Translations under genes and position numbers: made by a program
Shown here: piece by piece, positions 11,028 to 23,355 of the stretch
Layout: each line of letters starts with the position of its first letter
Position numbering within the stretch: the stretch's first letter is position 1
Notes under the pieces: model-generated
Told to the model about the DNA's origin: nothing
The model's input: only the letters and a program-made list of their open reading frames with translations
The model's database searches: none
NCBI RefSeq assembly: GCF_002865645.1
Contig: NW_020194555.1
Location: forward strand, 2,568,288 to 2,632,287
DNA: 64,000 nucleotides
Direction: 5' to 3'
From: Hyaloscypha bicolor E
Taxonomy: Eukaryota; Ascomycota; Leotiomycetes; Helotiales; Hyaloscyphaceae

Positions 11028-11368
11028 CGTTAAATTGGGCCCCGCACCCGCTGACGCACTGACCGCCTTCTGAAAGCTCTGTAGATTGAGCCATTTGAGA
11101 TGTTCCTAGCTGCAAGATGATCGAGACTGTTTCGATCTTGGAGTACCCAGAAGGCATCGGAACGATAATGATCCATCCTCGCGAACTCATATGGAGGGGA
11201 CGACTCCTCCTTCGAATTTTTTTTTTTTTTTTCAATTATGCAATATGAAACAAGCTTGATGCCTGCTCAGATATGGTTTTGATGTAGAGTACAGTGTCAA
11301 AATAAGCTGATTCAGAATCGCCCCATCGCCCTTTCGCGCAGGGAATTTTTTTTAAAATTTTTTTTACT
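11028..11368. other. Short intergenic region with A/T homopolymers
   Basis: It separates two minus-strand genes. It contains a run of about 15 Ts at 11217-11231 and two T-runs around 11345-11366. The small Lys-rich frame at 11011-11235 begins in the homopolymer and looks spurious. Confidence 0.4.
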
Positions 11369-12262
11369 CTATGGCCCCGAGTTAGTGCTACCATCGCTCC
11401 TCCCTTGGTCGTTGCTTCTTCCCGTCTGCTTCATTTCCCGGGCCTTTGTCTTAGCTAGAGCCTGTCGCTTCAGAAGAGCCTCCGAATCCGCTTTCTGCTT
11501 CATAGCTTTTGACTGATTTTCATCCGCTTCTTCTGCAGACAAAGTTATTAGTAGTTGATGTACAGTAAGAGGATCACGTACTCTTCGTGATCTTCTTCGT
11601 CACCAAGACACCAGCCTTATGGGGTGCAGAGCCTTTCTTGAAGATCTTCTCGCGAAATAGTGTGTTCTTGCCAATCACAAGATCGAAAGGTGCGTCTGGA
11701 AGGATCCTAAAATATCCTGAGACTGACTTCACTTCTTGATCGCGGATCCAAGTAAGTCTATCGGCGACTGCGCGGTCCGAGATGAATGTTGTTCCGTCAA
11801 AATTTGTGCACTGCAGAAGCTGTTCTGCGTTCTTCGACGGTAGGCCAAGATCACTGACCAATCTCTCGGATATCCAGTCGTCATCTGCCCCGGAATCGAA
11901 TTTGGCAAAGAAGTGCAACCAATCTGGTTTGTTAGCATCGACTCGATAGCCAGCTACAAAAAGTTTTATCGTTTCTCCGGTTGGATCTTCTCGATTTATC
12001 TGTTTGGAGATCAGCCATTTTCACATGCTATCCTTTGATTCGAATTACCTACTGCTGGTGCCAAGTCTGTCCCACCTCCGCCAATATCGACCTTCCCTTT
12101 TCCCTTCTTGTCTTGCTGTTGTGCTTCCTCCACGGCCTCGCCTTCTGAGTCTGTCTCATCTTCGCTGATGCCTGCGGCAATAAAACCAAACGCTTGGTAT
12201 CTTCGTCTTTTTTTCTCGAGCTTTGCTTTATGCTTAGCTTTCTTTGCGTCTTTATCAGCCAT
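11369..12262 (-). CDS. Retropepsin-like aspartic protease-fold protein
   Basis: Three exons (12262-12053, 11999-11582, 11532-11369) give 263 residues; the length is divisible by three. The N-terminus is a Lys-rich helix (MADKDAKKAKHKAKLEKKRRR) followed by an acidic linker. The centre holds FAKFDSGADDDWISERLV, which matches the retropepsin active-site pattern (hydrophobic-D-S/T-G-A...IS..LV). The fold continues with RILPDAPFDLVIGKNTLF, resembling the second hydrophobic-DxxIG.. element. The tail is a charged coiled coil (KAMKQKADSEALLKRQALAK). The single DSG means any activity would require a homodimer. The frame also extends upstream to an ATG at 12466 (331 residues), so the start is uncertain. 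No integrase or reverse transcriptase flanks it, so this is a stand-alone or domesticated gene rather than an intact retroelement. Substrate unknown. Confidence 0.7.
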
Positions 12263-12603
12263 TGCTGAAGCCAGTTGGGTTTGAGGCACAGAAGATTCAC
12301 AGAACGTGGCTGCATCACTGAACCCGTATTTATGTCTAGCCGCAGAACAAAAGACATTAGGCATCAACAGAAGCTTTAGAACTTCCACCCACATTTTAGG
12401 AAAAGCAAGGCGAACGTTGCCCGACCGAAATTTGCTGAATTGTCGCATCTGCAGAGACACAGCCACGCTGAAAACAGGCTACCAATGAGATGGTGTTTGT
12501 TACTTCCGTACACAGCGCCGCCTTATCCTTCAGTCCGTCTTTGAGAATGAAAAGAAGGGAGGTTCCCCAAAATTTTGTTTCAAGTGTATATGTAGGTATA
12601 ATC

Positions 12604-13518
12604 ATGACGGGCTATCGCAGGGTTGCAGAATTTATGAGTACACATGGCGAGGTAGCCATCCTTCGACGTTTTGGAAAACTTAATATGTTGAGCCTTCTAT
12701 ACTCACAGGCCGAAATCACGAGGCTGGAACATGAGCTCAACGAGGTTGCAAGCCAAAATCCCAACATCACGAGTGCTAGAGATTGGGTTACCTTCTGTAA
12801 TTCACCGGAGGACCACGATAAACTACAATACCAGCTAGCACTCGAGCTACAGGAGAAACTGATTAGGTTTAGTTGGTTTCCCCCTCCATTGTGCATACAT
12901 GCTCCCCCTATCTGTCTTGAGTCTCTGAGGCATGTCACTGATTCGACTTAATAGACAGTCAACTCTTACAACAGGCCGAGCTCATGAAGCTTGGGCAGCC
13001 AGATCGTTACAATCTCAGGTTTCTCTGCAACTGGCTCACGGATGTCGCTCAAGGTGATTTCCCTTTATTGGGTCGAGACCAGTATGCTTGGAATGACCCT
13101 TCAGACTTAGTCTCTCTCAAGCAATGCAATTCTCACGGGCCATTCTCGTACGCGTTGCATTACAAATTTGTGCCGTTTCTCTACGGCTACTTTGGCTCAG
13201 ATCGAAGCGGAGACAGAGAGATCGCCGACTCGAAGTTAGTTGGTGTCGCTAGTGTCATTGGATGTGTTGTTGCATCGTTGCTGCCATTAACTTCGATCTT
13301 GGCACTCTACCTTATTGAAGATGAGTTGAAACGACTCTTTGCAATCATTGGCTTCACAGGAGTATTTTGTTTGGCGATCTTGGTCTTCACCCAAGCTAGG
13401 ATGATTGAAGTCTTCGCAGCCACTTCTACGTGAGTGAACCAACATATTCCTCTGATTCCTTATACTGAATATCATATATAGCTTTGCTGCTGTACTTGTT
13501 GTATACGTCAGCAAATAA
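12604..13518 (+). CDS. DUF6594-family membrane protein
   Basis: Three exons (12604-12866, 12959-13429, 13482-13518) give 256 residues; the length is divisible by three. It begins MTGYRRVAEFMSTHGEVAIL followed by RRFGKLNMLSLLYSQAEITR and LEHELNEV, the conserved N-terminal block of DUF6594 proteins (G-Y/W-P-x-L-A-x-F ... RRF..LN...LL..QAEL..LE.EL). The C-terminus has three hydrophobic segments: about residues 175-198 (LVGVASVIGCVVASLLPLTS), 206-224 (AIIGFTGVFCLAILVF) and a last one across the final intron (EVFAATSTFAAVLVVYV). This is the usual DUF6594 layout: cytosolic helical region plus C-terminal membrane anchor. The family is expanded in filamentous ascomycetes, often near HET genes; its function is unknown. 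Confidence 0.88.
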
Positions 13519-15115
13519 TCATAGATGACAAAAGGGGAATTCATAGAGCTGGCCATGACTGGAGGAGGGTGGACACGACTCACGAGAAATTCTCAATTCC
13601 CAGTGCCATATATCGTGCACAACTTATTTGTCAAGCATATCTATATCTTTGAAAAACTGTTTCTTGTCTTTTGGCGTGGATCCCGCAGTAAGAGGCCCGA
13701 GATGGTGTTCTGGTAATTGTGAGGCCATATTCGGAAACCACTGACATACTATCACCGACCCCCCCCCCCTTTCTTCCCCAGGTGGGTCCTCGGGTAACGC
13801 CACCCTTAAACCTCGTCAATATCCCCGAATCAGGGCATATTAGGTGCTTTCGGAAATCTCTATTGGTTGAAGACCCTTGAGTTGGCCAGTGCAGGCGTGG
13901 TGTTATAAACACCGTTACCTTGCTTTATTCAGGGGGCTAGAGGAAGGGGGCGGGTTAGTATGGATGGCGTCCATTGAAAAATAGGGTCCCCGCTCGATGC
14001 AGTGCAGATGCGCCGCTGTAAAGAGACTATACCCCCGACTCTTTTCAGCTCCGGCAAGGCAGTGCTGAAGTCCCAGCCAATTGAAGCGTGCCACACAAAT
14101 CGTCAGCAGATCAGAGCCGCAAGGCAGACTTCCGATTCCGTCCTCATCCGGCTTGATGCTAGCGCAAAGGTCAATAAATGTGACTGTATTACTGTAAGCA
14201 CGGAGTCCCCAAGGAAAGGGAGGGGCAACGTTTACGCTATTTACGAGCGAATATGCGGTTAAAGAACACAGACAGCAAATCGCTCAAGGAGGTGGTTAGC
14301 CAACTGGCATGCAGCGATACAATCGCCAACACTATAATCAAAGCTCATCGTGATGTCAAGCGCAGCTCTGTCATTCACACGGGAAAGCAGGAGAGAGAAA
14401 GTGAAGATTGCCTTGCTGGCTTTGCAGATAGGTCGCGTACACTCAGCCTTACAGGGCTGAATCCAATGCTTCAAGGCAGACTTAGGATTGATGGATGGGC
14501 CACGATAAGGTTGTATAGGAGGCTGCGATTGGCTATTCGGGCCACATACGTCGAGCAGGTAAGTGCGCAAGTGAAGGTGCAACCACGTGTAATCGTTCTA
14601 CAGATTACAGAGGGCGCGTATTACGGTTCGATCATGCGAAATGGTCACGTGCGCTCTTGTAGGCGATGACCAAAAGTCTCAATGTGCACCGAAATCCTCT
14701 TCTTTCGGTTTACTCTTTGTACGGAAGCCGCATTTATTTCGTGAGCTCTAGCCAATCAGCTGAGGCTACCTGCCCAGATGGTCCGCCATCTTCTCCCGCT
14801 CAGGTAGAGCAGCGCCGCTCACCCCGCTCACCCGGCTCAGGCGATTAGCGGGTAGTAGGGTGAGCAGGGTGGAGAGAGCGCACATTTGTGAAGTCTTGGC
14901 TCCAAGGTGTCCTTGGTCTCATAAGTTCTATTGATATCACAGCGAATGCCATCGCAAAAATATGAGCTGCTCTAAAGCCAGGAGCTGCCACTCCGTCCCA
15001 AAGATTCCTAAGCACATGAACGCCCATGGATGATATAATACAATGGCGTCTCCTCTAAGGAGAATCTCCTCCGAAACGCCAGTGCAAACAGCTCAAGCGC
15101 TAGGAACCATCCCTT
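13519..15115. other. Intergenic stretch, no supported gene
   Basis: Short frames only, without family motifs (for example 14253-14669 on the plus strand). A C10-like run lies at 13761-13771. Around 14815-14870 there is an imperfect inverted arrangement of CCGCTCACCC and GGGTGAGCAGG. The right end abuts the 3' end of the SCC2 homologue. Confidence 0.4.
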
Positions 15116-18100
15116 CTATTCCCAAGCAACCTCTTCATCATCACTCTTGTCAACACTAGCTCTCTTGCCCGAAACCTTTGGTCTTCCACGTCCTCGTGGC
15201 ACAGAAGATGAACGAGCTCTCTTCTTTCGGCCACCAGGGGTGGTCGAATTCTTCCGCTTCCGTCCTCTACCGCTTCCCGGCGGACCTGGAGTACTGGGTT
15301 CACCGTCCTCATCAGGAGTGTTCAGTCGGTCTCCTTCCACATCATCATCTTCTCCTTCAGCTGCAACCTTAATCTCGTGATCCACACTCAACAACTCAAC
15401 GAACGCACGGCACTGGATCATCATGCTCTCTGGAGAGTCCAAAGCGGCCATTGTGTTGGACACCTCTTCCCAAAATTTGTCACCGTTGACGCTCTGAACT
15501 CGTACCGGTGCCTTGTTGAGATCTTTGTTTGGACCTTTGGTTTTGCTCTCCTTCCGGTTTGCCATGAGGCCATATTGCCGTCGGAGATAGGTACGAGCTT
15601 CCCAAAGAGTTGAAAGCATCATCGAAGAGGCGGCAAGTTGAGTTAAACGCATTGGATTCACTGGACGCTCAACTGGCTGTTGTTGTCCATTCTCATCAAT
15701 CTGGGATGAGGGCTGGTCCAGACTGATCTGGAAGATCTCAGTCTCAATTGAATGAGCAATGCCAGTACCGGTTGCTGCAACCACCTTCTCCATAGCTGTA
15801 ATTGCCACTAGGAGCTCGTCGACGGTGACGTAGTCGAAGAAAGCCATGTTCTCAATAATGAACTGCGAGAAGTCTAAATGGCGCGGGAGGTCTTGCATAT
15901 CCATCTTTGCTGGGTCAAATTCAATGCGCGCGCACAGATTTTCGTAAAACTTCTTGCGATTCTTGACCTTGCTGATCTTGAGGACGTCCATCATCATGTG
16001 AAGCTTCGAGGCGAATGGATTGAGAGTAGCGCCGTGCGTATCGTTGACAACATCTTGCTGGTAATTGTAAGCCAATTGAACGGCACGCATATACTCTTTC
16101 TCCAGAATAGTTTCGTGTTTCTCATGGAGTGCTCGATGCTCTCGGAAAGCAATGTCCGCTATCTTTGGGTTTTGCGAAGTTTCGAGAGCGATCAAGGAGG
16201 ATCCAGTTTCCTTGGGGTGAACTAAACCTTGCCGAGCGATACTGGCAACAACCTCTGTTGCGAGCAAACCTTGTTCGTCTTGGCGAGATAGGGCTATGCG
16301 AATGATGTGTGGCAAGAATCGCTGTGCAATGCCCAGGGCAATTCCATCTCCGTGACCACCACCCATAACTCCTAATTTTGCCTGTGGATCGGCTGCGGCT
16401 CCTACTGAGGCTTCGGAGCCGGCTTCGGAACGTTTCTCCTCAAGCAACAAAAAGTCCTTGAATGATCTCATAATAATGGCTTCCAAAGTTGAGTTCTTTT
16501 CGTCGAACACCAGCAGAAATGCAGTATAGATGTTGGCAGCAGCAAAGTTCTTTGGCCAAGATTGACAGACCATTCCAATGGCATCGAAAGCAGCTTTCCT
16601 GACCTCCTCTGGCTGCGATGGAGATGCAAATGGTGCGAAAGTGTCCGTCATCAGCTTAGATACGGAGGTTTCCTTCCAGGATGGGAAGATCTGTCGGAAA
16701 CTTTCACATTGGGGGTCGAGGTCACAATGCTTCCCACACATTCCAGTGATCATCAGCAATTTGGTCAACTTTCGAACCTGCTCCACCTTGCTAGGATCCT
16801 TCAGGTCGATGTTCTTCATCTTCGAAATATTGTTCAAGCTTGACATCACTAGCCTGGTGATATGCAGGTGGTCATCGAGAACGGTGCTAATGATCCAAAT
16901 ACAAGCAACCAGATCATCCAGGATTGTTCTGCCCATCTTAGCTATAGCTAGAATGAGCTCTTTTCTGACCGAGCCAAGGAAGTTATTGTGAATCTTAGAG
17001 AGATGTGGCAGAACGTGTCGGAAGATTATAACGACCGATCGATAGATGAGCATGTCGTCACCACCCCCAACATTGGAGATATAAGGTTGCAATAGTTGAA
17101 TCTGCTCGGCGGTGAAAAGCTTTGCATTGGATTTCGCGAAGATGGTGAGGATTTGCAATGCGTCTCGAGCTGATGGTGCCTCATTTCCTTCTCCAGCAGG
17201 ATTGTCGATGATGGTCTCGAACATTGTGGCTACCAAAGCTTTACAGACTCTGAAATTGGCTGTACCGAGCTTAGCGTCATTTGAAAGCATGTTCTGCAAA
17301 ACCTTGTCCATGACGGTTGCAACGCCGGCACCGCGCTGAACTGTCTTGACCATGAGTGCGACGTGCTCCTCCATAGCCAGCTTGAACTGGGCCGAAGTGT
17401 TCTCTGACGTCGTCGACTGATAGAAAGGCGACATCCACACCTCTTCAATGGTTTGGCGAGCCAATTCTTGCACACCTTCATCGAGGTCCGCGACTCTATG
17501 GAGCAGGGCATCTGCAATTGAGCTTCGAACTTCGGGATTGGAGTTACGAAGATAAATATCCTTGGAAAGTTTCATGGCCCGTTTGCGAACGCCGATTCCA
17601 CCATCGTTGAAACGTTGCAAGATATGCGAGATCATCTCTTCCTCGAGAGCAGGTCGAAGGCTGATGCATTTTCCAATAAGACCAAGGGCAGAGTCCCGTA
17701 CCTGCACAGATGGATCAATGGCGCATTTCAAGATAAGGTACTTGACAGCAGGCTCTCTGTCAAGAATGGTAGGATCGGTGTCCAATACTTGGTTGACGCT
17801 TTTCAAGCTCTTGCTGCGCACTGTTGCCTGCTCGCTTGTCATCGATCCAAGAAGGATGGCGAGAACTCGACTGAAAGCCATACAGAATTGGGAATGTAGC
17901 AAAGTCAACGAGTATGCCAGACGAGCATGCGACAGGCTTACCGTGTCGAAGCTGTATTCTCTGGAAAGCCATCCTCGATCCGAGATCATCATTCGGAGTT
18001 TGAAGGCAAGTCGTCCATACTCCTTCTCCGTCTCATCGTGGTCGTCATCATCATCACTGGTGAGATCAAAATTCGTGCATATCAAAGACGCCCATTCTGC

Positions 18101-20924
18101 CATGAAAAGGCCTATAGCGCTGCTCAGTTGAGGGTCTTCAGATGAGCGCGCATCGAGAGACTCGAGGCATGTACGGAATGGACCACAAGGCCACGATACG
18201 AGATCTGTGGCAGATGCTCTCTTCTCAAGCGAAGCTTCAGCGAGTCTCGAAAGATATCCACCCAGATCACTGTCCCCATTTTCCAACGAGCTACATGTCT
18301 TCCGGACGTGTGAGTTCAGTTCGGAGATTGCTGCTCCCATCAATCCCAGAAGATCAAGAGCCATGTTTCTGGCCGGTGCTGGCGTCTTATCTCCTTCAGC
18401 CAAGGATACCATTTTGAACAAGAATAACCGCAGGAGCAGTTCAGCTGCAGGCCAATCCGGTGAATTCAGGCAGGTAATGAAGTCCTCAACAAAAAGATCT
18501 AGCAGATTTCGATATGGAGCGTCGCCAGTCTTCGTTGACTTCATGGCTCTGTTCACGATGTAGCTGACCACCCAGGTAGCATTTCGTATCGCAGTGTCAA
18601 GCAATGGAGATGCGACATCCCTGAGCTCTTGGATTGCGGTCACTGGTTGTTGTCCACCTCGAGATTCCGAAGTAATGGTGCATCGTTCCGTGTTGGCCTG
18701 CCCGTTACGGACCTCTTCACCATCGCCGTCGCCATTAAACGCTTCAAGGGCCTTGGTCCTGCGCTTCTCCTTATCATCGTCAGGCTTGCTGGCACTCGTT
18801 TGGATGAGTTTCATGAGGAGGGCCGACACGAGCTGGATACTTCCACCATCAGCAAGTTTGAATTGGCGGGCGCTTTGCCTTGTGACTGGCAATTTCTCCA
18901 GGGACGTTAGAATCTCGTCGAAGATACCCTGGCGGAGTGTAGGATGGGAGAGGAAGATTTGTGCAAGAACGTCCATAGCAACAACACGTAAGCTATCGAA
19001 TTTTTGGATACCGAGAACGGAGTCACGCTCCATATGAGCATTCTCCACAAAGATTAGTCGTGATGTTGTAAACTCCAGGGTATTGATAACGGTTTCCGAG
19101 AGTTCGATATTGGCTACCAAGTTCGACATGATGGATAAGAGGCGTCGACATTGCGCGAGGAGATTAGTGACGGTTTTCTTTTCTGCTTGGAGGAGCTTGA
19201 ACAATGCAGCTGACGATCCAGAACTTCGCATTTCCACAATCGGGATTATGCAAGTCTCCGTGACATTCTTGAAAGCGTTCAAGGCTGACTGGATGACATC
19301 TTCCGAGTACAGCTGCTTGTCCTCTCGACCTCCTGTCATAAGTCGCAAAGAGGTCCGCGCCGCCTTAATTCCCAGTTCTGCAACTGAGGTCTGTTGCAAC
19401 CACGCGTGAACCTCGGATACACCCATACCCTCATCGACCTTCACATCGACACTCTCAGCATCCTTAACGGCTGGTTCACACATCTTTTGAAGGCGAAGCA
19501 GATCTTCCAGCGGTGCTTGAGAGAATCGACCAACTGAAATGATTTTCTGCAGTAAAGTTTCGACTTTGGTCTGGGCAGCGATTGTTAGACTCATTCCATC
19601 CGTAGTGTTGGTGAAGATGTGGTTCGATGCAATGCTATCCGGTTGAAGTTGATCTTCAGCCTCAAAGATATCTTGAAGATATTCGCGTAGATTTCGAAAA
19701 GCGGCGTCAGCTTTTTCACGTTGATCTACACTTCTGAATAAGTCGTCGTCGTCTCCGTCGATCTCAGAATATTTCCGCTTTCTTGAAAGGTGCAAAGGGG
19801 TGTCGGGTGAATCTGGGAGTACCTCATAGTCCTCTGAACGGAATGTCGACGGAAGATCAGGTATCACCACTGCCAAAGTCGGATTTGATCCTGATGGAGG
19901 AGCAGCCGAGTCGGGCGGTTCAGATAGTTGAACTGAATTGTTGACCTCGACTTGTGCCCGAGGTTGAGGTGGAGTTTGAGGAGTTTGTTCCTTCGCTTTA
20001 AGTTGAGCTCGAGGTGGTGGTAAGATTGGAGTGGTAGACTGAACGGCGGGTTTTGAGGGTGTGTATTTCTCTCGGCGGAAATCACTAGGCAATCCAGGAA
20101 TAACAACCTCGATCTTAGAGTTGGGTCGAATCGGCGAGGGTCTAGGGGGTGTAACAAATTGCTCAGTTGGTCGAGAACTTGGTAACTGCACCGTTATTGT
20201 AGAATTCTCTTCATGTGCATTTTTGTTCGAGGCGATCCGCTTGCTTGGCTGTGATTTCGGTTTCGACTGAGTAGGTGATCTTGGTTTCTGCTTCGGGGAG
20301 GGTTTTGTGGGTGGAAGTGGCTTCTCAGTAGATGGGTATGTAAATTCTACCGCAGTATTGTCGTAGACCATCCGAGCAAATGGTGAAAGAGATATCTTTG
20401 GTTGTGTTTGCGATTGGAGATTGGTAGTGTTCTTGGGCGCAGTCTTGAATTTGCTAGAACCGGTCAGTACTTTTTTTTTGAAAGCGAGCACGTCCAACCC
20501 ACAATTGAGCAATGCCTTCGGGCTTCAGGAGTTCTTTGAGATCGTTTAATGATTTCTGTAATCTTTCTGAGGTGTTGTGGGAGTCTTGCGCTTCGCGATT
20601 CAGACTCTCGAGGTCTTGTCGTCCAGTTTCGCACTCAGCGGGTGTTGAGTATATGGAGGTGGAAGAACGGAGGCCGATCGAAGGAAGTGGGATGGTGTCT
20701 GAAAGGTGAGTTATTAGCATCGACTTTGATGATGGGATGAAAGGGCTGAGAGAAAAGCTGAATGTACCAGAGTTGAATGGGACGACCGAGGAGAACGGTG
20801 AATAGGGAAGAGCCTCGTCCAAGGTGAGCACCTTGGCTCTTCTTCGCCTCGACCCATTCATTGGAGACGTGCCATTTGGACCGTTGGCGATGCCATTTTG
20901 GATGGTATACCCATTCGTCGCCAT
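15116..20924 (-). CDS. mis4: Sister chromatid cohesion protein Scc2/Mis4 (NIPBL), cohesin loader
   Basis: Exons 20924-20768, 20698-20503 and 20453-15116 join to 1896 residues; the length is divisible by three and typical for Scc2. The N-terminal ~400 residues are disordered and Pro/Ser/Lys-rich, as expected for the Scc4-binding part. A long HEAT-repeat solenoid follows (for example DPSVQVRDSALGLIGKCIS, NDGGIGVRKRAMKLSKDIYL and DEGVQELARQTIEEVW), then the conserved C-terminal Nipped-B block (ALSRQDEQGLLATEVVASIA, YLRRQYGLMANRKESK). The extreme C-terminus is basic and AT-hook-like (RGRGRPKVSGKRAS). With Scc4 it loads cohesin onto chromatin in the nucleus. The gene is divergent from RPA12 across about 320 bp. 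The start MATNGYTIQNG is the first in-frame ATG. Confidence 0.96.
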
Positions 20925-21245
20925 CTTGAATAGCCCAATTTGCTGTTCGAGGAAGACGCTAGAGACTGAAGCGTGGTTATCATGACCTAGAGGATTATGG
21001 TGGATTGCGAAAGCATATTTGTAAGGCCGGTAGGTGCTTCAATAGATTCTCGTGCGATCGGGGTTCGAGAGTATTATCGTTGTCGCATAGGAGATTGTCG
21101 CCGCGATATTTGAAGTCAAGTTGCAGCCTCGCGACCGGAAAAGGCAGGGACACTGACTGATGTACGCTTACTAAGCACGGCTACCAATCAGTTCTCTCGT
21201 TCAAAATTTTATCTTCAATGCTTCACCAGTCCCAACTCACACAAA
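20925..21245. promoter_or_regulatory. Shared divergent promoter region of mis4 and rpa12
   Basis: A 321-bp interval between two start codons pointing in opposite directions, so it must hold both promoters. I see no strong named element; no TATA box is evident. Confidence 0.55.
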
Positions 21246-21706
21246 ATGTCTGCAATTGGATCTCTCGTCTTTTGTACAGACTGTGGTAATCTACTTGAAC
21301 CTTCTAAAGGAATAAAAAATTCGATTCTGAAGTGTGAATGTTGTGGCACAGAGAACAAAGGTTTGTCCTCTCGATTTGTCCCCTCCCCCGATTCTAACAC
21401 AAGCAGATACTGCCTCGACGACTATCACTACGACTACCAAAGCCTCTTCCTTTCCCTCAGTCCTACGACAAAAGCGATCAGCTATCCAGACCGTCGAGAG
21501 AAGTGATATGAAGAATGAGGCGGTCATCCAAGTTACATGCCCAGAATGCGGCAGGAAGGAGGTCAGGTACACCGCGGTACAGTTGAGAAGTGCGGATGAA
21601 GGAAGTACCATATTCTACAGCTGTGATTGTGGCCATAAGTACGTGGAGGCCGAGTTTCATTTATGTCTGATTGCTAACATCGGGAAGGTGGAATACAAAC
21701 AACTGA
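21246..21706 (+). CDS. rpa12: DNA-directed RNA polymerase I subunit Rpa12 (A12.2)
   Basis: Exons 21246-21360, 21407-21638 and 21688-21706 give 121 residues; the length is divisible by three and typical. The N-terminal zinc ribbon has CTDCG and CECCG (residues about 10-35). The C-terminal TFIIS-like ribbon has VTCPECGRKEV, then QLRSADEGSTIFYSC and a tail ending CGHKWNTNN, which is reconstructed only by splicing the 49-nt last intron. The QLRSADE loop carries the acidic pair that stimulates transcript cleavage. Rpa12 acts in the nucleolus in proofreading and termination of rRNA transcription. Unusually, the last Cys pair reads CDC (one residue between) instead of the common C-x2-C. The gene converges with deoxyhypusine hydroxylase 171 bp downstream. 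Confidence 0.95.
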
Positions 21707-21877
21707 GTGGAAAACTTGACACTGGATACGAAAAGCAACTCTTCACAACGTGGCCCAGAGAATTTGGTGTGATGAATGGTTGAGAGAAGGGTTTTATGTT
21801 GCTATTCCAGGGCCCAAGCACTTTGTACCCAGCAACTTATTCTAAGAACGACCAACGATGCCCACGAATCCTCGACT

Positions 21878-22914
21878 TTATGCAGTAGGCTCTGGAATCA
21901 GCGCATATTCCGTCTGGCCTCCCTTCTCAAACTCCGCCATATCCAGTGCCACAACCACACTATCTCGCACCACTTGCTCATTGTCGTTCAGAAACTGCTT
22001 CAGGATATCCTCGACACCTTCCTCCTCGCCCAAACTACCCAGAGCCTCGGCAGCCTCGTGTCTAACCATACTCGCCTCCTCCAAATTACCAAGTGCCGCA
22101 GATAGAGCTGGGATCGAAGCGGGATGTGATAATTGTCCGAAGACAAACGCAATTTCGTGTCTAAAGAGAGCAGACGGGTCCGTGAGGCCTTTGGCAAGGG
22201 CCAGGACAGCAGGAACAGCGGTAGGAAGATCAGGAGGAGAAGCCAGGTCCCTAAGGCCAAACATAGCTCTGTATCTCAAGAACAATGGAAGCTTCGTGTC
22301 CAGCAACGCCTTCTCCAAACTCTCAATCGATTCCGACAGTTCCATCGGCGGCGCAGGATCAATCGAAGCAAAATCACTAACCAGATCAGCATTTCCCTTA
22401 CCTGTAAATGCAAAACATAAACCCACCTCTGCCTCAACTTCTCCCTCTTCCCCTCCTCCGAATTCTCCCACTCAATCCTCGCAACAGCAATCTCGCACGT
22501 CTCCTTAACAACCACCGCTTCCCCCTCCCTATCCCTAAACCCCCTTAGTACCCCAAGACTGCCCAGATCCCCAATCGCACCCAACGCCTCCGCAGCCTCA
22601 TGTCTACACATCGCATCCTCGTGCACATCCTCCAACAGCGCTCGCAGATACGGCACCGCGGCAAGATTCTTCGTCTGGCCCAGGCAGTATGCTAGTTCGT
22701 GTTTCAGCAGCGCGGAGGGAGAGGTGAAGGCCGCAGCGATGGCGTGGATGGCGGGGAGGCAGGGGAGGGATGGGTTGCAGGCGAGGTGCTTGAGGGAGAA
22801 GAGGGCGCGGAAACGGAGGGCGAGGGGGGAGGATTCGCTGGTTAGGGTTTTACGGAGGGTGAGGACGGTGGGGTCTTCTTCTGCTGGTGGAGGGGAGGTT
22901 GCTGAGGGCGCCAT
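21878..22914 (-). CDS. lia1: Deoxyhypusine hydroxylase
   Basis: Two exons (22914-22427, 22376-21878, intron 22377-22426) give 328 residues; the length is divisible by three and normal for the family. The protein is built of two symmetric sets of HEAT-like PBS repeats. The metal-binding His-Glu pairs are visible as LLKHELAYCLGQ and MCRHEAAEALGAIG in the N-terminal half and LFRHEIAFVFGQL and MVRHEAAEALGSLG in the C-terminal half. The linker reads SDFASIDPAPP, another family landmark. It is a diiron enzyme that hydroxylates deoxyhypusine on eIF5A, completing hypusine synthesis in the cytosol. Its start MAPSATSPPP is the first ATG of the frame. Confidence 0.96.
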
Positions 22915-23355
22915 GATTGTGTTCGTTGTGTTCGGAAGATGGTCGTGGTTGTGGTGTGGTGGAGAAATTTACTTGAGAGAAATCTCGCCTTTGGCGGGGT
23001 CGATTCCTCGGAGCCGTGCTGCCTCGCTATTGGCTGCAATTGTTTGGCATTCAGAAACGCCATCGAACTTCTTTCTTGAGTCTTTATCTGAGGGAACGAT
23101 AATTCACTTCTCATAAGATACTTCTTAACTTCATCTTTAGGGTACTATTGCAGAGCTAATCTTGAAGTTTAATAAATTGGCGGTTCCTGACCCTGCATTC
23201 AGCCCCCCTGCCCCCTCCCTCCAAGTTGCAAAAATTACCTAAAGAATTCCAAGAATACAAAAGACCTATTTCCCCCAAAAATCCAAACCCATCTCTTTTG
23301 CAATTTGGAGAACACTGGCAAGATGGTGAGACTTTAGGATGTAAGGAGAGGCAAG
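22915..23355. other. Promoter side of lia1 and 3' flank of U6, no gene
   Basis: A 441-bp interval. It holds the lia1 upstream region and the sequence just downstream of the U6 terminator. I see no separate gene; the minus frame 22842-23114 overlaps the lia1 start in another phase. Confidence 0.4.

Noticed and set aside
9720..13518. An intact LTR retrotransposon around the retropepsin-like gene
   Set aside because: No reverse transcriptase, integrase, long terminal repeats or primer-binding site found nearby.
15377..20157. Many plus-strand frames of 70-190 codons within the mis4 gene
   Set aside because: They are antisense shadows of the long conserved Scc2 exon and carry no motifs.
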